Part shown: positions 11,656 to 26,600 of the stretch, in pieces
How positions within the stretch are numbered: position 1 is the stretch's first letter
Layout of the letters: each line of letters starts with the position of its first letter
Origin: Aphelocoma coerulescens
Taxonomy: Eukaryota; Chordata; Aves; Passeriformes; Corvidae
DNA: 64,000 nucleotides
Direction: 5' to 3'
NCBI RefSeq assembly: GCF_041296385.1
Contig: NC_091034.1
Location: forward strand, 1,810,807 to 1,874,806
The notes under the pieces: generated by a model
The model's input: the letters and a program-made list of their open reading frames with translations, nothing else
What the model was told of the DNA's origin: nothing
The model's database searches: none
Position numbers and translations under genes: made by a program

Positions 11656-14600
11656 CTAATTTGCTCCTTTGCCCACTGCCTGGCCCTTGCTGTCCGTGCT
11701 GTGTGAGCAGGGCAGCGAGGGCTCTCCCAGGGCAGAGCTGGAGGAATCCTGTCCGTGAGCGCAGCCGGCTGGGACAGCCTCACCCCCAGCCTCATCCTCC
11801 TCTTTCCTGATGTTTTCCTCTCCCCGAGCCTCGCTGCCGGCTGCCTGCTGGGATTTCTTGGCTTGAGGGGAAAAAAGACTTCTACTGCCCTTCTCTTCTG
11901 GCTGGCATTCCTTGGTTTTAATGCCCACGGCTTTTAGGATTGTGTCCATCTGCTTCATGTAGTCCAGGTGGCCGTTTACCTGCAGGGAACAAGAACCTTG
12001 TGAGTGGGGAACCCACAGGGATCCAGCTCAGCCAAGTCCTTCATCCCAACAGCTACCACTGCTGAGAGACTTGGGTTTAGCTCTGACAGATGGAAAGAAT
12101 GAGGTTGGAAAAAATCACAGAATCGTGGAATTGTTAAGGTTGGAAAAGATGTTTATGATCATCAAGTCCATCATGCCGAGACCACCACTAAGCCATGTCC
12201 CCAAGTGCCACATTCACATGTTTTTTGAGCACTTCCAGGGGTGGTGATTCCACCAGGATAAGTGCAGGTGTCCATTGACCAGCCTGAAGTGGCTGCAACA
12301 TTTGGGGCACACACTGGTGCTGGATGACTTTTCCTCAGTGATATTTAAAAGCCTGGACCTGGCTGAGTTCCACCCCCCAAATCCTGGGTGCCAGGAGGGT
12401 CAGAGGAGGAGCTCTGCCCTGGGGAGGGACACCCAGGAAGGAGGGGAGTTCTCTTAGTTCAGCTGTCTGCTCTTGCTAAAGTTGTCATCCAGGTGCCTCA
12501 GCTCCCTTGTAAAAGCCAGGATTATCTTATTTAAATTAGGATGCAGTCATTAAACCTCACACAGTCACCAAGCTGAGGTTCTTGGCTGGAAGCTGCACTG
12601 ATCCATCCTGCCCTGTATAAAACTGGGAGCCCAGGAGTTACGGGTTTATAAACCAAATAAAGGTCAACAGTAAGTGTAAAAACACAGACAGGTTTATCAT
12701 AAGATGAATTCCATGATAAGATAACCCCTTCTGAGATGGATGTTGGAAAGTTCCCTTCCAATCAGGGAAGAGGAGGAGAGGAAATCTCCTTTGCAGGTGA
12801 TTGCTCTTGATGCTAAAGGCCATGTGGCTGAAATTCCTTCCCCATTCCAGGTATCCCGAGTGCTTGATGTACCAACAGCATCCCCAGATATTTCAGCATT
12901 TCTGGTAAAATCTAATTTTTAGCAGTTTAAATCTTCCTGACCCAGCCAGAGAGCTGTCTTGGCCTTTTATTTTCCCAAACCTTGCTAGTAATTAGGGAAT
13001 TTCTGCAGCAGAGAATACCCATAACCTCAGTCCCAGGTTTCCTGCTTCCCACACACAGGGGTGACTCCCCCAGGAAGAGATGATGATGGTAAGAGCACTT
13101 CACAGAGCTCTGTAAAGACACCAGCCCTGGACCCTCTGCTCATCTCCTGCTTGCTCCTGCCTGGTGCCAGAGCAATCCTTCCGCTGCCCCATCCCTGGCA
13201 GCGTCCAAGACCAGGCTGGATGGGGCTTGGAGCAACCTAGGACAGTGGAAGATGTCCCTGCCCAGGGCAGGGGGTGGCACTGGATGGGCTTTCAGGTCCC
13301 TCCCAGCCCAAACCACTGCAGGATTCATGGCTGGGCCAGCACCAGCGTTCCCAGCACACCTCTCCCAAAGCCAAAGACAACCTTTTCACCACAGATCCAA
13401 CCCCCTGAGCTGTTTGTGTGAAGCTTTGGAGGGGACATTTGGCTGTACTGAGGGTTTGGAGCAAACTGAAGGATTTACTCAGCACATCAGGAATACAAAT
13501 ATGTGACTTGAATCCGTCCAGATGGCTCGACGGGCTCTGGATGTTTTGAAGAGATTAGTTCATTAAAATAACCACAAAAGGACTGGGAGCTGTGGACATT
13601 GTCCTCTGGAAAAGTACAACACTTTCACTGCTCAGTCAGGGGGGCTGGAATGAGCATGGCCTTGGGCAGGGTGGGGAGAGACAGGAAGGAACTGGAGTTA
13701 CTGGGAGCAGGGGCTGAAGGCTCTTGGTTTGCTGCATTCAGAACCTCTCCAGTCACATCATCTGCCTGCCCTGGCTGGGGAATTCTCAGCCTGTTGTTAC
13801 TGAGTCATTAGTCAGAGAGAACTAATTTCTTTTGCCACACTAAGGACTGATTTTCATTACTCTTCAGCATCCAGCAGCTTCCACTAAAAAAACAGGGAAT
13901 TCCTCTTCCCTGAGTACCACGATCCCTGAGAGATGCTGGGTATGAGCCATTCTGAGGAGCTCATGCAGCTGAAAGAGAAGCTGGGACCTCAGGAGATTCT
14001 GTCCCTACTGCAGCTCTGCAGCTCTGAATCTCTTCCATCGAAACTCCCTCCTGTCCAGGAGAGGATTCCATGAAGCTGGACAAGTGCAATCCCTGAGAAG
14101 TGTAAGAGGAGGGAGGACTCTTCTCTGCTGCACTGAGCCACCAGGAAAAGAACAGCAAACAAACTTCCTTGCCAGTTTAAAGCCATCCTGGTGGGGAAAT
14201 CCAGCAATTCCAGCTCTCTAAAGCCTGCTTTCATCTTCAGTCTGAAAGGCTGAATTCCTCTGCTGGGTAGGTGGTGCTGGAGATGGGAGGGGAACATCTA
14301 CAACATAGTTAATAAAAACTTTAAAGGGAAATAAAGAACTAATTTAATACTTGTCAGAACAAAGTGCAAGAGGGATTTCAGGACAAAAGGAAGAGCGTCC
14401 TCGGCACCAGAGCAAACACATTTCTGCTTGCTGTAAGGAAAGCAGTGGGGTGGGTTTATTGGGATTGTTTAGGTGACTTCTCCCAGCCATATTTGACTTT
14501 ATGGTTGCTTTGACTGGAACCACGAGCCAGCTGCCTCTGGCACTGCTGCTGCCCAGGACTCCAACGCTGCACCAGGGGATCTCGGGAAGACAAATTTGGA

Positions 14601-17600
14601 ATTTGGCCTTTGCCCAGGGGGATCTATCACCCAGTCAGCTCAGCACGTTTGGAAAGGTTTTCAAGTCCAAATCCACCCAAAAGTATCAAAAATGTCACTG
14701 AGCACAATCAGTTGTGAGGATTAAACTGCCAGGGAAGTGTTTCTGTTGGATACAGAGGATTAAGAGTCCTGGCTTCTCTCTGGTTTGACCTACAGGAGCA
14801 CAGCGTGTCACGGAGGGGGTGCTGCCCAGGGGAGGGCAGAGGAAGGGCCGGGAGAAGGGAGACATTCCATACAATCCTGTCTCTGCCACAGACTCGGGCA
14901 CAGACACGACTCCGTCACAACACTGATGTCACAACACTGACGTTACAACACGGACGTCACAGGGACAGGCTCGACACCGCCAGGTAACACTTCACTGCTC
15001 ACTCCAGAGCCAAGAACCTTCAGATCCTGTCCAGGGTCCTTCAATAAAAGCTCCTCCACCCATTCCGAGCAGCCAACACAGGAACGCTCATGGCTCCAGA
15101 TGCTCTGCAGGGCTGCAGAACTGACAGAGCTCAGCTGAGTGTCCCTCCCCCCTCTGCTCCCTGTGGGCAGGTGAAGGACAGGGCAGCCCAGCTGTGCCTT
15201 CCTCCTGCTCCCCCTCACCAAACACCCTACGGATTCACAGGGAATCACTGTGGAGGCAAGCAGTGTGGTGGACAATGCACAGGTCACTCATACACCTGAG
15301 AATTTCACTGCTTTCGTGTGTTCTGAGCCCATCACGCCCAAAGAGCAACTTTATTCCGCAGCAAAAGATCCCCTCAAGTTCAAACATGTCTGCAGAGGTT
15401 GGTTATTTCAGCAGGAGCAGCAACAACCTTGGAGGGGATCCTTCAGGATTCCCTTTTGGCAAATACTGTGTGTTTTCATAGAAGATGGTATTTTATGGGA
15501 GGCGAAGGAGTTTCTGGAGCGAGCTGCAGTTCTGGAGCTTAGTGGATAATCACAGCTCACCTTCAGGAGCCCTCACCTGCCCTGGGTGTCACACACAGAG
15601 TGAAACTCAACTGCAGAGCCAGCTTGGCCCCTCTGGGTATTGTTATTGTTTACTCTCCCTTTCCCAAAGCTGTAGTGAATGTGTTGTCCAGGAAAAGCAC
15701 TGGACTCCAGCCCTGCTCTGAGCTGAACTGCCAGTTCCGGGAGCTGTCGGTGCAGATGGGAAGAAGCTCAAAAGTCACTGCTGCTTTCCAAAAACTCCTC
15801 CATTCTGGATGCTGCCTCCGAACCCACACAGCCCAAATGGTGGCACAGGCTGATGGATTGCAGGGCTCCCAAGCTCTGCCAGGTTATCCCTCAAAATCCA
15901 GTCAGCTCTGCCAAGCTGGCAGGTCACAGATATTCCCACATGTCAGTGTAAGCCTTAATTCCGAGTCTGGATACATCCTGCCTGACAGAGGGCACCCACA
16001 GAATCCCAGGATGGTTTGGGCTGGAAAGGACCTTGAAGTCCATCCTATTCCACCCCTGCCATGGGCAGGGACACCTTCCACTGTCCCAGGCTGCTCCAAG
16101 CCCCATCCAACCTGGCCTTGGACACTGCCAGGGATCCAGGGGCAGCCACAGCTGCTCTGGGCACCCTGTGCCAGAACCTGCCCACCCTCACAGGGAACAA
16201 TTCCTTCCCAATATCCCATCCATCCCTGCCCTCTGGCACTGGGAAGCCATTCCCTGTGTCCTGTCCCTCCAGGCCTTGTCCCCAGTCCCTCTCCAGCTCT
16301 CTTGGAACCCCTTTAAGCCTTGGAAGGGGCTCTAAGGTCTCCCTGGAGCCTTCTCTCCTCCAGGATGAACAATCCCAACTCTCAGCCTGGCAGAAAATGT
16401 CCTGGCTGTTTCCTACAGTTTTCCGACAGCTCATGGCAAAGCTGTGATGCTGCCTGGGCAGAGGAGCTGGAAAATCCAGAGGCAGAGCAGATTCCACAGC
16501 AGAAACCCAAAAACATTCAACAGACCTTGACACAGGCTGTGGCTGAATGCAGCTAGAATAGGAATAAAATTCTTCTGTTTGGATTGTCAGGAAACAATGT
16601 CTTCTCAAAGTGAGGACAGTGAATACATCCAGTAATTCAGAAGCTGCCATTTAAATGGATGTATTAAGAAATGGATTCAATTCACCAATTGAATTTGGCA
16701 CCTGCAGCAATGGTGCATCCTGGGCACCAGCAGTCCTGAAGAAACCAATAAAAATATATTTGAGGAAGAACTGATAGAGCTGAATTTCTTTTGGAAATCC
16801 TGACAATGCCATTTGCATGATTCCTCTTTAATGTTTCTATTTCTGCTCTGACAACTGAGGGAATAAAGACTGATTCTGCTGAGGCTCAGAGGCTTTGCTT
16901 TGACATCGTCCCTTCACACAATCACAGTCCTTGTGGACAGAATAAGGCACTCAATTCTTATTTTTCTTCTCATTTTAAAACTCACTTGACTGGTAAAAGT
17001 TCTCCTTTCATTGCAGTGATATTTTTTGAGCCAGACTATAATTTTTTCCTGCAATCATCTTTCAGCCACAAGAGATTGATCCTCATTGTCACCTCTGGGG
17101 TGGTAATTGAGGGATGTTCCCCTCAGACACCCTCAGGCAATTCCACACCAAGGCAAGAGCTTTTTCCAAGAGTTTTTTTCCATCAAACTTTGGTATGTTT
17201 TGTGATCAGTGTTGAAAATTCTGAGTAATCACTGGCTTCTGCTGGATTCATCCACTGCTGAAAATCCCTGCCAGCTTTACTCTCAATTTACCTCCAGCAG
17301 TTCCAAGAGGATGACGGAGAGGAGTAAAATACAGAATATAACAAGAAAACACAGGAAGCAAATAGAGGAATCAAGTTCTGGAGGTCTAAGGGACAAGATG
17401 GAGAGCAGCTGTACATCAGTGACAACAGGCAGCACAGAATTAGGAATTAATATTCTGAATTAATAAAAGAGTCCTTGAAAGAGTTTCAAGGGAAATATGC
17501 CTTCACAAATGTCCCTCTGCTCCCAGGTAAAGCCCTCCAAGCCATCCCACTGAAGGAAACAGCTCTTCCATTAATTTTTCAACTGTTTGTGGAGCTGCTG

Positions 17601-20600
17601 TTGAGTATTTTTTGTTGATGCTCTCCCCAATGACCACCACTTGTTTATAAGGTGGCTATAATTAAATACTCATTTTTTAGTGCTAATCCAAGTGGAAATT
17701 ATTTAAATTCGATGGTTTAAAGAGTGTTTTAAAAGACCCAGCATAAACTGTGCATATAATTATCACTGGGGAATAATTTGAACATAATGTCTTGGGCCAT
17801 GGAAGACAAGAGATCCCAAAAATAAAGACTGGATTGATCCACGGAATTGGAGTCATCCCAGAAAGGGCTTAGGGGACCCAGGTGTCTGACCTAAAATACT
17901 GGACATACTCATCACACCAGGATTATGGAAAATTTCTCAGGATTCCACATGAGAATACTGAGATGAGGTTCAGTGTCCATAACCAGAAGGATGTAACAGG
18001 ACCAGCCCGAAGCAGAGGGAGACTCCTGTAACACCCAAAGGGATTGTCACCTGTGCTCTCCCGATCTTGCTCTAGGAATACACAAGATTTGGCAGCTCAA
18101 ACATTACCATCTCTGCTGTTTTCAAACCAGGTTCTCAGCCCAATCTCACAAAACAAGGTCACCTGAGATTAACTACAAGAGTTTTTGCTGCTTTTGGGGA
18201 CAACAACCCGTTCTGACTCATCCCTCATGAGCTGATGGCAATAATGTGTCCGGACAAGAAGTCTTGGGCATTTGGGAAATTCCAAGAGCTGTGGAGTAGT
18301 GCCACATCTCTCCTCAGCAATGTGATATCCTACAAATCCACCATGCTGGGATTTGCAGCAGGTTTAAGCCCTCCCCGTCCCCCAGTGTCACTGGGGCAGC
18401 GACACCTTCGTGGTATTTCAGTGACATTCAGCTCCTATCAATAATTCAGCTGCTCTCATTGCAGCATCTCAAACACGTGACGTGCCCAAGGTGTCAGCAA
18501 AGTCAGCCTTCCCCTGGATCAACATTTTTAACTGGCTGTTGCACTGGGATTTTGTTTCCATGTTAGCTGAGGTGGTCAGAAAGGGAGTTCAAAGGGAGCA
18601 GAAAAATGATACAGAATCATCATTCGTTTTCCAGCAGAAGACAGGAAATTAAAAGCTGAGTTTTCTGTCCTTAACTCACCTGCCTGAGCTCTGTGTGGGT
18701 ATTCCTGCAGAACTCAGCTGAACAGTACTTTGGGAAAACTCCCCCTGCTTTGCTCCAGGAAGGGCTGGGACAGGGAAAGCTGCCTGCAAAGCCAGCAGCT
18801 ACAGACCCACTCACTGCAAACCAGGAAAGGACAGGGGGTGCAGCGCCTGCACCTGCAGGAACTGCCCCATTTCCACATGCAAAGTGCTCTGAGGGGGAAG
18901 AGAAAATCTATTGAAGGTGATTTGTGATGCCAGTTGTTCCACAGGAGAAAGATGTGATGGCATCACAACTTTGCCAGTTCTGCAAAGGAATAGTGAAGTT
19001 CCTCTGCTGGGCTGCATTTGATGGAAATAGGAACCACCCGTGATGTGGCACTTGGTCCCCTCAGCTCTTCTGAAGGAGAAGCTGCAGTCCCAGGAATTCA
19101 GCCCTGCCCAGGGTAGCTGGGGGTTGTGGACACCGTACACACTCCAGCAGATAACGTGGGAATCCCCTGTGGAAGGATGCACATGTGTTCCAGGCACCAT
19201 GGGGGAACGGGAAAATCCCTCCTGTAAATCTGCAGGAAGTTGTGGCACTCTCCTGGTTCCCAGAGCAGAGCACGTGGGAATTTGGGCACCAGCCTTGTGA
19301 AATGTGAGTCCTGTAAAATGGTTTTCTCTCTGCCTTTAGAAGCAGCTGAGCATCCCCAGGCTCCCACAAAGCACATCCAGCTCGAGCAATCTGTGTGTGC
19401 TGGAGCGAGGAGGGACATCGGCCTTTGAGGTTTGTCAGCCACAGAGCAAAAACAAACTGCAAGTTATTAACGGCCTCATTTGCACTTTCTGTTTGGAAAA
19501 GCTTTTTCACTTTCTTCCTCTGTTCTAACACAGTGACACTGCCAGCACCCTCTGCTTGTGTCCCAAAGGGAAAAACATATTGAATATGTATTTAACGTGG
19601 GATTCTTGGAGCTCCCAAATCAACAGCAAGAAGGAGCACAGAAGATGAAGCCACTGATGATTCCAGGGGTGTGGAAGCCATCCCTGTGACCTCACAGCCT
19701 CACAGAAAGATGGAATTGTTTCTACAAAGCCCTACATGTCCCCCTGATGGGAGAGGGGCTCTCCCAGCTCCTCCAGGCAGCTGCCTGAAGCCGAGTTCTG
19801 CTCCGAGCTCTTGTTCCTCTGATCCTGCCCTTTGGGGAGGTGACACTGCTCACTGGGAACAAGAGAAACAGAGGAGTAATGACACACCAGAAACCTTTTT
19901 TTGCCTTTCCAACTCCCCAGGGCTCTTAATGAATCTGCATTTTGTAACCACAATTAATTCTTTGCTGCAAGTCTTGGGAATACAGTGGGAAAAAACACAA
20001 TTTAATGTGTTTGGAGGAAAAAAGCCTGACTCACAGAAGTGCCAAGTCAGTTGGATTTCACAAAATTCAGACTTTCCATCTGCATATGGTATTGATGTAC
20101 CTGGCTGCCTTGAATCTGTCTCCCCTCATAATGGGAATTTTGGTCCCTTTTTTGAGAGCTGTCAGGAGGGGGGATCCAGGTGGGGGTTGGTCTCTTCTCC
20201 CAGTGACAAGTGAGAGGACAAGAGGAAATAGCCTCAGTCTATGCCAGAGGACATGTAGATTGGATATTAGGGAAAATTTCTCCATGGAAAGGGCTGTTCA
20301 GCCCTGGCACAGGGCAAGGATGGAATTTCCATCCTTGGAGGGATTTAAAAGCTGTGTGGATGTGGCACTCGGGGGCATGGGTTAGTGGTGGCCTTGGCAG
20401 TGCTGGGGGAATGACTGGACTCAGTGGTCTCTTGAGAGCTTTCCCCCCTCACCAATTCCATGATTCTATGATCCATCCCTGCTCTCCACCAGACTTCCAG
20501 CCACGCATTCCCACTGCCTCTAAAGCTGCAAGTTCACCCCTGATTTCTGCTGCTGTGAAACTGCCCATTCCAGACTTGTTGCTGACTCCTGAGCCTCCCT

Positions 20601-23600
20601 GAAGGTGCTCCTTGAGCAGTTGTGCAATATTCAAATGTTAATTCAGACTGCACTGAACAAACTCCCCTGGGAACAAACAGCAATCAGGATAATCCCCTGC
20701 AGCTCCACGACTTCCTTGGTCTCTAACAGGTGCTGTCAAATAAATCCACTGAATAAATCAGCCCCATTGTAACCATGAGGAAGGATTTTATAACTGTGTT
20801 TGCTGAGTGGGAGGACATTTTTCTCTCTGCTTTTTTACTGACAGTCAGATAAAAACCACACTAATCAAGAGAGACATGAGATGGAGGCCTCGGAGGTGAA
20901 TTCCTGTTTATACTGAGGGCTCCTAATCCCCCACTCATTTGAGGATTCTGGAGCTACCACAGAAGAGAGAACCAAACTGGATCCCGTTCAGTTTTCATTA
21001 TGGATGGACTGGCAGATGCCAAAAATACTGATGCTGCCCTTGTAATATTTTCCTGCCGAGCACTTTTGCATAAGGTACCCTTTATTCTTCTATCACAGCT
21101 TGTCCTTCTCCTGGCAGGACACTAACAGGGACCTCCAACAAGGGCATGTGCAGGGATACAGCTGGTCTCCATAAACACCTGTATCTCTACATACCTCTAA
21201 ATATCAATGTGTATTTTTCTGTTATGCTACTGCACTGTACTTGCAGCAAAATCCATCTTTGCTTTCTTGCCACTTTAAAAAATATTGCCCCTGGATATTT
21301 CCTTCGCCATTCTTGCTCCTTTTACTTCTAAGATGTTCCCCAGAATGCACTGTATTTCTTCCCATGGTCTGGAAAATGGATCAAGGCAATGACACCTACT
21401 TAATATACATTTTTCCTCCCCAAAGCTTTGCAGTGAGATGAAGGAAGTGTCAATTCCTTCTGAAGGAGAGCAGCACTGGGACTGACTGCCGGCACCAGGC
21501 AGCCGGGATGCAGACATACAGCTCTGGGAGATGAGCAGAGAGCAGCTCTGCAGACATTACTCATTCAGCTGAAATGGAAATCCTGCTCCTCTGAGGGGAA
21601 TGGAGAAGCTGCTGTGATCCAGGCAGGATAAAGTGTGCAGGGCTCTGGGGGGTTTCATGCTTCAGGAAGCAGAGGGTCATTAAAAGGAGGGTCTCTGAAG
21701 AGAACCCAGAAAGACAGGGGTGACATGGACTGACTGACAGGAAATGTCACCCCAGTGCCACCACCTGGCATCTTGGGCCATTTTCATGCCAGAAACAGAT
21801 GTCAGAGAGCAAATGAGTACTGGCAGCTCTGGGGACGGTGAGAAAATGGACGTGGGAGTGTGTGGAAATGCTGACAGCCCAGAGAGATGCAAAGATGCAT
21901 GGACCATGTTTAAAAGCCTCCACTAAACCCCCTCCTCCCGGGAAGCCCCTGTTTTGTTCCTCCAAGTGTCTGTTCTCTCTGCTCAGCACCAAGCCCTGCG
22001 TGTGCTGCCAAGGGCTGTGCAGAGCTCAGTTATCATGAATGAAATGAGCTGAGAACAGTTGGGTATTTATAGGCTCAGCAAGCTGGTGTTCCAAAAAATC
22101 TGAAAGCTCTTCAAAGTGCCTTTAGCTGCAGAGCAACACACTGACAGTCCCTGCCAGCTTGTGGGGACATTTGGGAAGAAGAGTCACGGTAGGAACACCG
22201 ACCATGGAAATATCCTGAGCTTTGTGCTGAGCATCTTCCAGTTTGCAGAGAGTAAACAATGAATTAAAACATTAAGATATGGAAAAAACATGATGGCACA
22301 TCCAAGATTGCCCTGGATATAGATACACAAATAAGTTCTTCTTTTTCTTCTGTGGAAGAGACAGCAACCTGGTGATGAGTTTAAGATAATTGAGTTGAAC
22401 ATTGCTTAGATATATTGCCAGATGTTCCAACAGGGGCTTATCACTAATGACACCAGATAGCTTTGAGGAAGCTGAATGTTTCCCAGATATACCAGTGATA
22501 CTCTCTCCCTGTTTCCTGGAGACACACACTCCAAAAAGGCAGCAAGACCTGGCAAACCAATTGCTGCTATCACAGAGCTTCTGTAATTCCAAACCAGTTC
22601 CGGCTCCTGCAGCCCCAGGGACCAAGGTACAAGGGCCAGGAGCCTGTCCCTGGATGATCCTGAGCAGTGTGGAAGGCTCCACCAAGATAAGATAGTGGCT
22701 TGCACCTGCCGTGCAGGCGCGTGTTTGAGATCCACGTTTTCCAGCTGCTGATCCCACCTCCCCTGGATCCACACTCAGAGGGGCTGGGACCAGGCTTTTT
22801 CCAACCCAGACCATTCCATGACTCTGTGACAGCAAGGCCCTTCTTGAGGAGTACAGCATTTTCTATCTCCAGTATGAGATATGTCGGAACCAAAACCCCC
22901 AAACACGTCCAACAGGAGAGGTAGATTCTCATTGTTTTGCTCAATGCTGAGTGCTAGCTGGGCCAACAAAATCCAGAGGGAAGTGTGGGTAAGAGTTCCC
23001 TCAAAGACAGGAAAGAGGGACGGTGTACCTGGAGGGGCTCTCTTCAGTCCCCAGCTTCCCCTGCACGGTGAGTGTGGGGTTACAGTGCTGCAGGCAAAGG
23101 ATGATGGAGAAAAAATGAGAATATGAGAACTTACCACAGAGGAAAGGTCCATGTTCACCATCCTCCTGTCATCCAGGTCGACTGGCTGGAGGCCTGCAAC
23201 GTTGAGCTGGACAGAGGAAGTTCTGTAAACAAAGCTCAGCAGCCAGTCCCCCCTAGAAGCAGAGAAGAGTGGGAATAAATCCTGTTGCCCAGCCAATGCA
23301 ATGTGGAATCAAAGAATTCCATTCCAGAACAGTTTGGGTTAGAAGGGACCTTAAAGCTCATCCTGTTCCACCCACTACCATGGGCAGGGGCACCTTCTAC
23401 TAGACCAGGCTGCACCAAGCCCCATCCAACCTGACCTGAACACTTCCAGTGCATTACTACTCAGACCATGAGGAGAGTGGAAGGGCTGGGAAGCACAGTG
23501 ATGTCTGGAGCAAGACCTGCTGCAGGTCTGTGTGATGTAGGAATCACACCAGGAATCACTTGCTGGATTCAGGGCAGGTTCCTGGGACACAGGGGTGTAA

Positions 23601-26600
23601 GCCTGAACTGAATCCTGATCCATGGGTGTAGTCTCTTTACTTGCAGGGAGTTTAAAAATCGGACCCTTCTGTTTATTTCTATGTTTGCTTAGCGATTGCA
23701 TATTGACGTATTTCATCTTTTCCATGTACTGATAGGTTCTCCAGCCCATAAAGCTGTAAAGGTGATGAGACCTACAACACTGATGTTGTGACATAAATAT
23801 CGACTGTGAAGCTCCTGGGAGTGCTCCTGATTTATAGGTACTGTAGAAATACATGGCTTCAGTGACAGAACTAGGAAGAGTTTGCTCCCACTCTAAAGCA
23901 GTGCCATAAGTCACTGTGACAGTTTCAGGGTAGACCATGGCATGAGGAGAGAAGGAAACACAAAACTCTTCTGTGCTGAGCAACAGCATAAAATCTGGGC
24001 ACTGAAATGCCACAGTGCTCTACAGAGCAGACTGAAGTGGGACATGAGTGGGATTTGTGCTCTGTGATGGCAGCAGGTGAAATGCTCCTGCACAGGTGCC
24101 CATTCCTGGCTACTCCCAAATAATCCACACTAGGAGCTGTAAGTAAAACCTTTACAACACATCCACGCTGCTCAGGCGTGGGTTCTTTCAAAAGCTGAGC
24201 CAGTCCAACTGATTTGGGTGAGGTTTCCCCCTGGGAATTTGTAACCCCGCTGTTAAGTGGGAGGGGACAGCTCCGACAGCTGACAGGGCTCTCACTCGCC
24301 CTGTCCCTTTATTCCAAAACCAAAGAAGAACAAGGACTGAAGCTCAACAGCTGGGCTCAAATCTGATCTTACAGGAATTCTATCCAGTGTAATTCATCCA
24401 ACCTAAATAGAGTTACTCCTGAAGTGACAGAACGAGGCCACCCTTTGTACAAGCGAGAGATCAGAGAAATCAGAATCAGGTGAGGCCTTACTACACAATG
24501 TTTGTATAATCTTTCTCCCATACCTCAATCCTCACAGAAATTACCCATATCTCTCAATCCCCTCCTCTAGCTGCCCCTCATGTTACCTGAATAGCCCCTA
24601 TTACATGTGACACACACATACTGTATTTTATTCCAACAGCCAGGCAGGCTTGGAAACTGTAACAAGATGTTTTGTGTGTGTGTGTTCTAGGAAATGGATA
24701 CACTGAGCTTCTTACAGTGAAATTTAGTTTTGTAGAACAGGGAGGAACAATATTTTCTGGGTAAACTCAGTTATATGCAATGATTTCTATCATTTATGGC
24801 TTCTTGGAGGAAGTCAGAGCACTCCCAGGGAGGCAGCTTTTCCTCATGCCACATGAAGAACCACTGCAAGTGGTGTTTACATCCAGCATCCCTGAAAATC
24901 CTGGGATCTAAAGAGGACAAAAGCAACAATTTCCAGCCTAGCTGAGAGATGGGATTGATAATTTGTTGTTTTAACCTTGAATACTTTTAAATCATTGATT
25001 TAATTCTTCTTTCTGAGTTAGAACACTCTGCTAGAAGCACAGTAAGACAATACTTCCCCAACTTCAATGTACGTGTGTAGGCATCCATATGGATGTGTGC
25101 ATGGAAAACGCCAGCAGCATTTTCAGCTGTCCTTGACCCGAGGGCTCACAGCTTTATAAACTGTCTTGACTTGCAGGTTCTTTGCTAATCTTCTTGCCTG
25201 GTTATTTCTCAATTTATTTCCCCATGCTCTTAGTCTTCCCTGCTTCATTCCTTGGTTTTAATTTCCCCTTATCTAATTGTGCTGGTAAGCAGTGTTCCTG
25301 CCACAATTATCTTCCAAGACATAGTCATTAGGTTTGAAGCTGTCACTTGAATACTTAATAGCTTTTCTGAGATTGCTTCAGCTGTTTCAGACCTCTGAAC
25401 CTTCCTCTTCTCACCCAGCAGCTCCCACAACTCTGCACAACAGTTGTCTGCTTTTATTTCTAAAATGTTTTTAAATGTGGTTTTAAAAGGCTGGTATTTG
25501 TTTTGAAGACAATCTTTGTATTCTTTCACATCCTTACTAAATTTGCTACAGCTATTCCAGCTATTCTTCCCCTGTAAGTTACATATCTTGTTCATGTGGA
25601 CTGTCTTGACCAGAAACCCAGTCCAGATATAAAAACCTTCAATTTGCTTGAGCTCCTTCCCTTCCATTGTGATTTTCACATTTTGTTCCCTATAAGCAGC
25701 CACAAGTGAACTGCATTTTAAAGCTTTTATAGATTCTAATTCCCATTCTTTAAGTCAGCAAACTTAACTGCTGTATTTATAGTCCTTCACATAAAGCTGA
25801 GATTTAAAGGGGCTTTAGAACATACCAGATTACACACACAAACACACTGACCCAGCTTTAGGATCCCTCTATGAACAGGACCTGCTTGAGCTTCCAGTGT
25901 CACAAAGAGCCAAGAGCTGGGTCAAACAGCCTTCAAGTGTCTCCTGAAGCTGTTATCTCCAGTGGATCTGAGGGAGAGGCCTGGAGGGATGAGGCTCTGG
26001 CACTGCTGAATCAACGTCCTCACCAGCACTCAGAAGGTGCTTGAAAGGGGTAAATACCCCAAACCATTCCCAGGCTAACGAGGCCGGGCCCTGAGCACAC
26101 ACTGACCTGCAGTAGCCGTTTATGATCCTGCCCGACACCACTCTGGTGAGAGCTTTCCAGTGCTTGGCTTCTCCTTCCACTGGAGCTCCCAGTAAGACGA
26201 CGTCTTCAATGATCCCTTGTGAGTCTGTTCAGGTGAAAGCAGAACAGCTCAGATTTAGAAGATGGATCAGAAGATATTCTTACATGAAGTGTGTTCAGAT
26301 GTGTGCTACAGAAAAACCATCATTTCAGTGGCTTCAATTTGAAAGACAGGAACACTGGAAAGGAGGATCACAAATACAACTTTGTATACATGTGAAGTGT
26401 CCACCAATCACCTGGAGTTAGTAAATGTGAAAAATCAAGATCCTCAGACAGTGCAAAGGACCAGGCTGATGGCAGGAGGGAGAAATGGCCTGGCCTCTGC
26501 CCAGGAAAACACTGTTCAAGCAGCAAACCTCTGGAAAAGCTTGGAAACCTCTGGAAAGGTTTCTGCAGGCTCACTGATGTGAGCACAGAGCTTTGAAACA

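Larger units (their letters stand above)
11980..23134 (-). other. TMCO4: TMCO4 intron 12 (11.2 kb)
   Basis: The largest intron of the gene separates the hydrolase domain from the single exon for the C-terminal tail. It contains CR1 pieces at 12112-12262, 13183-13329, 15999-16390 and 20218-20474 and a 14-bp CRE-like tandem repeat at 14914-14963. The rest is unannotated intronic DNA. Short open frames have no domains. Confidence 0.85.
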
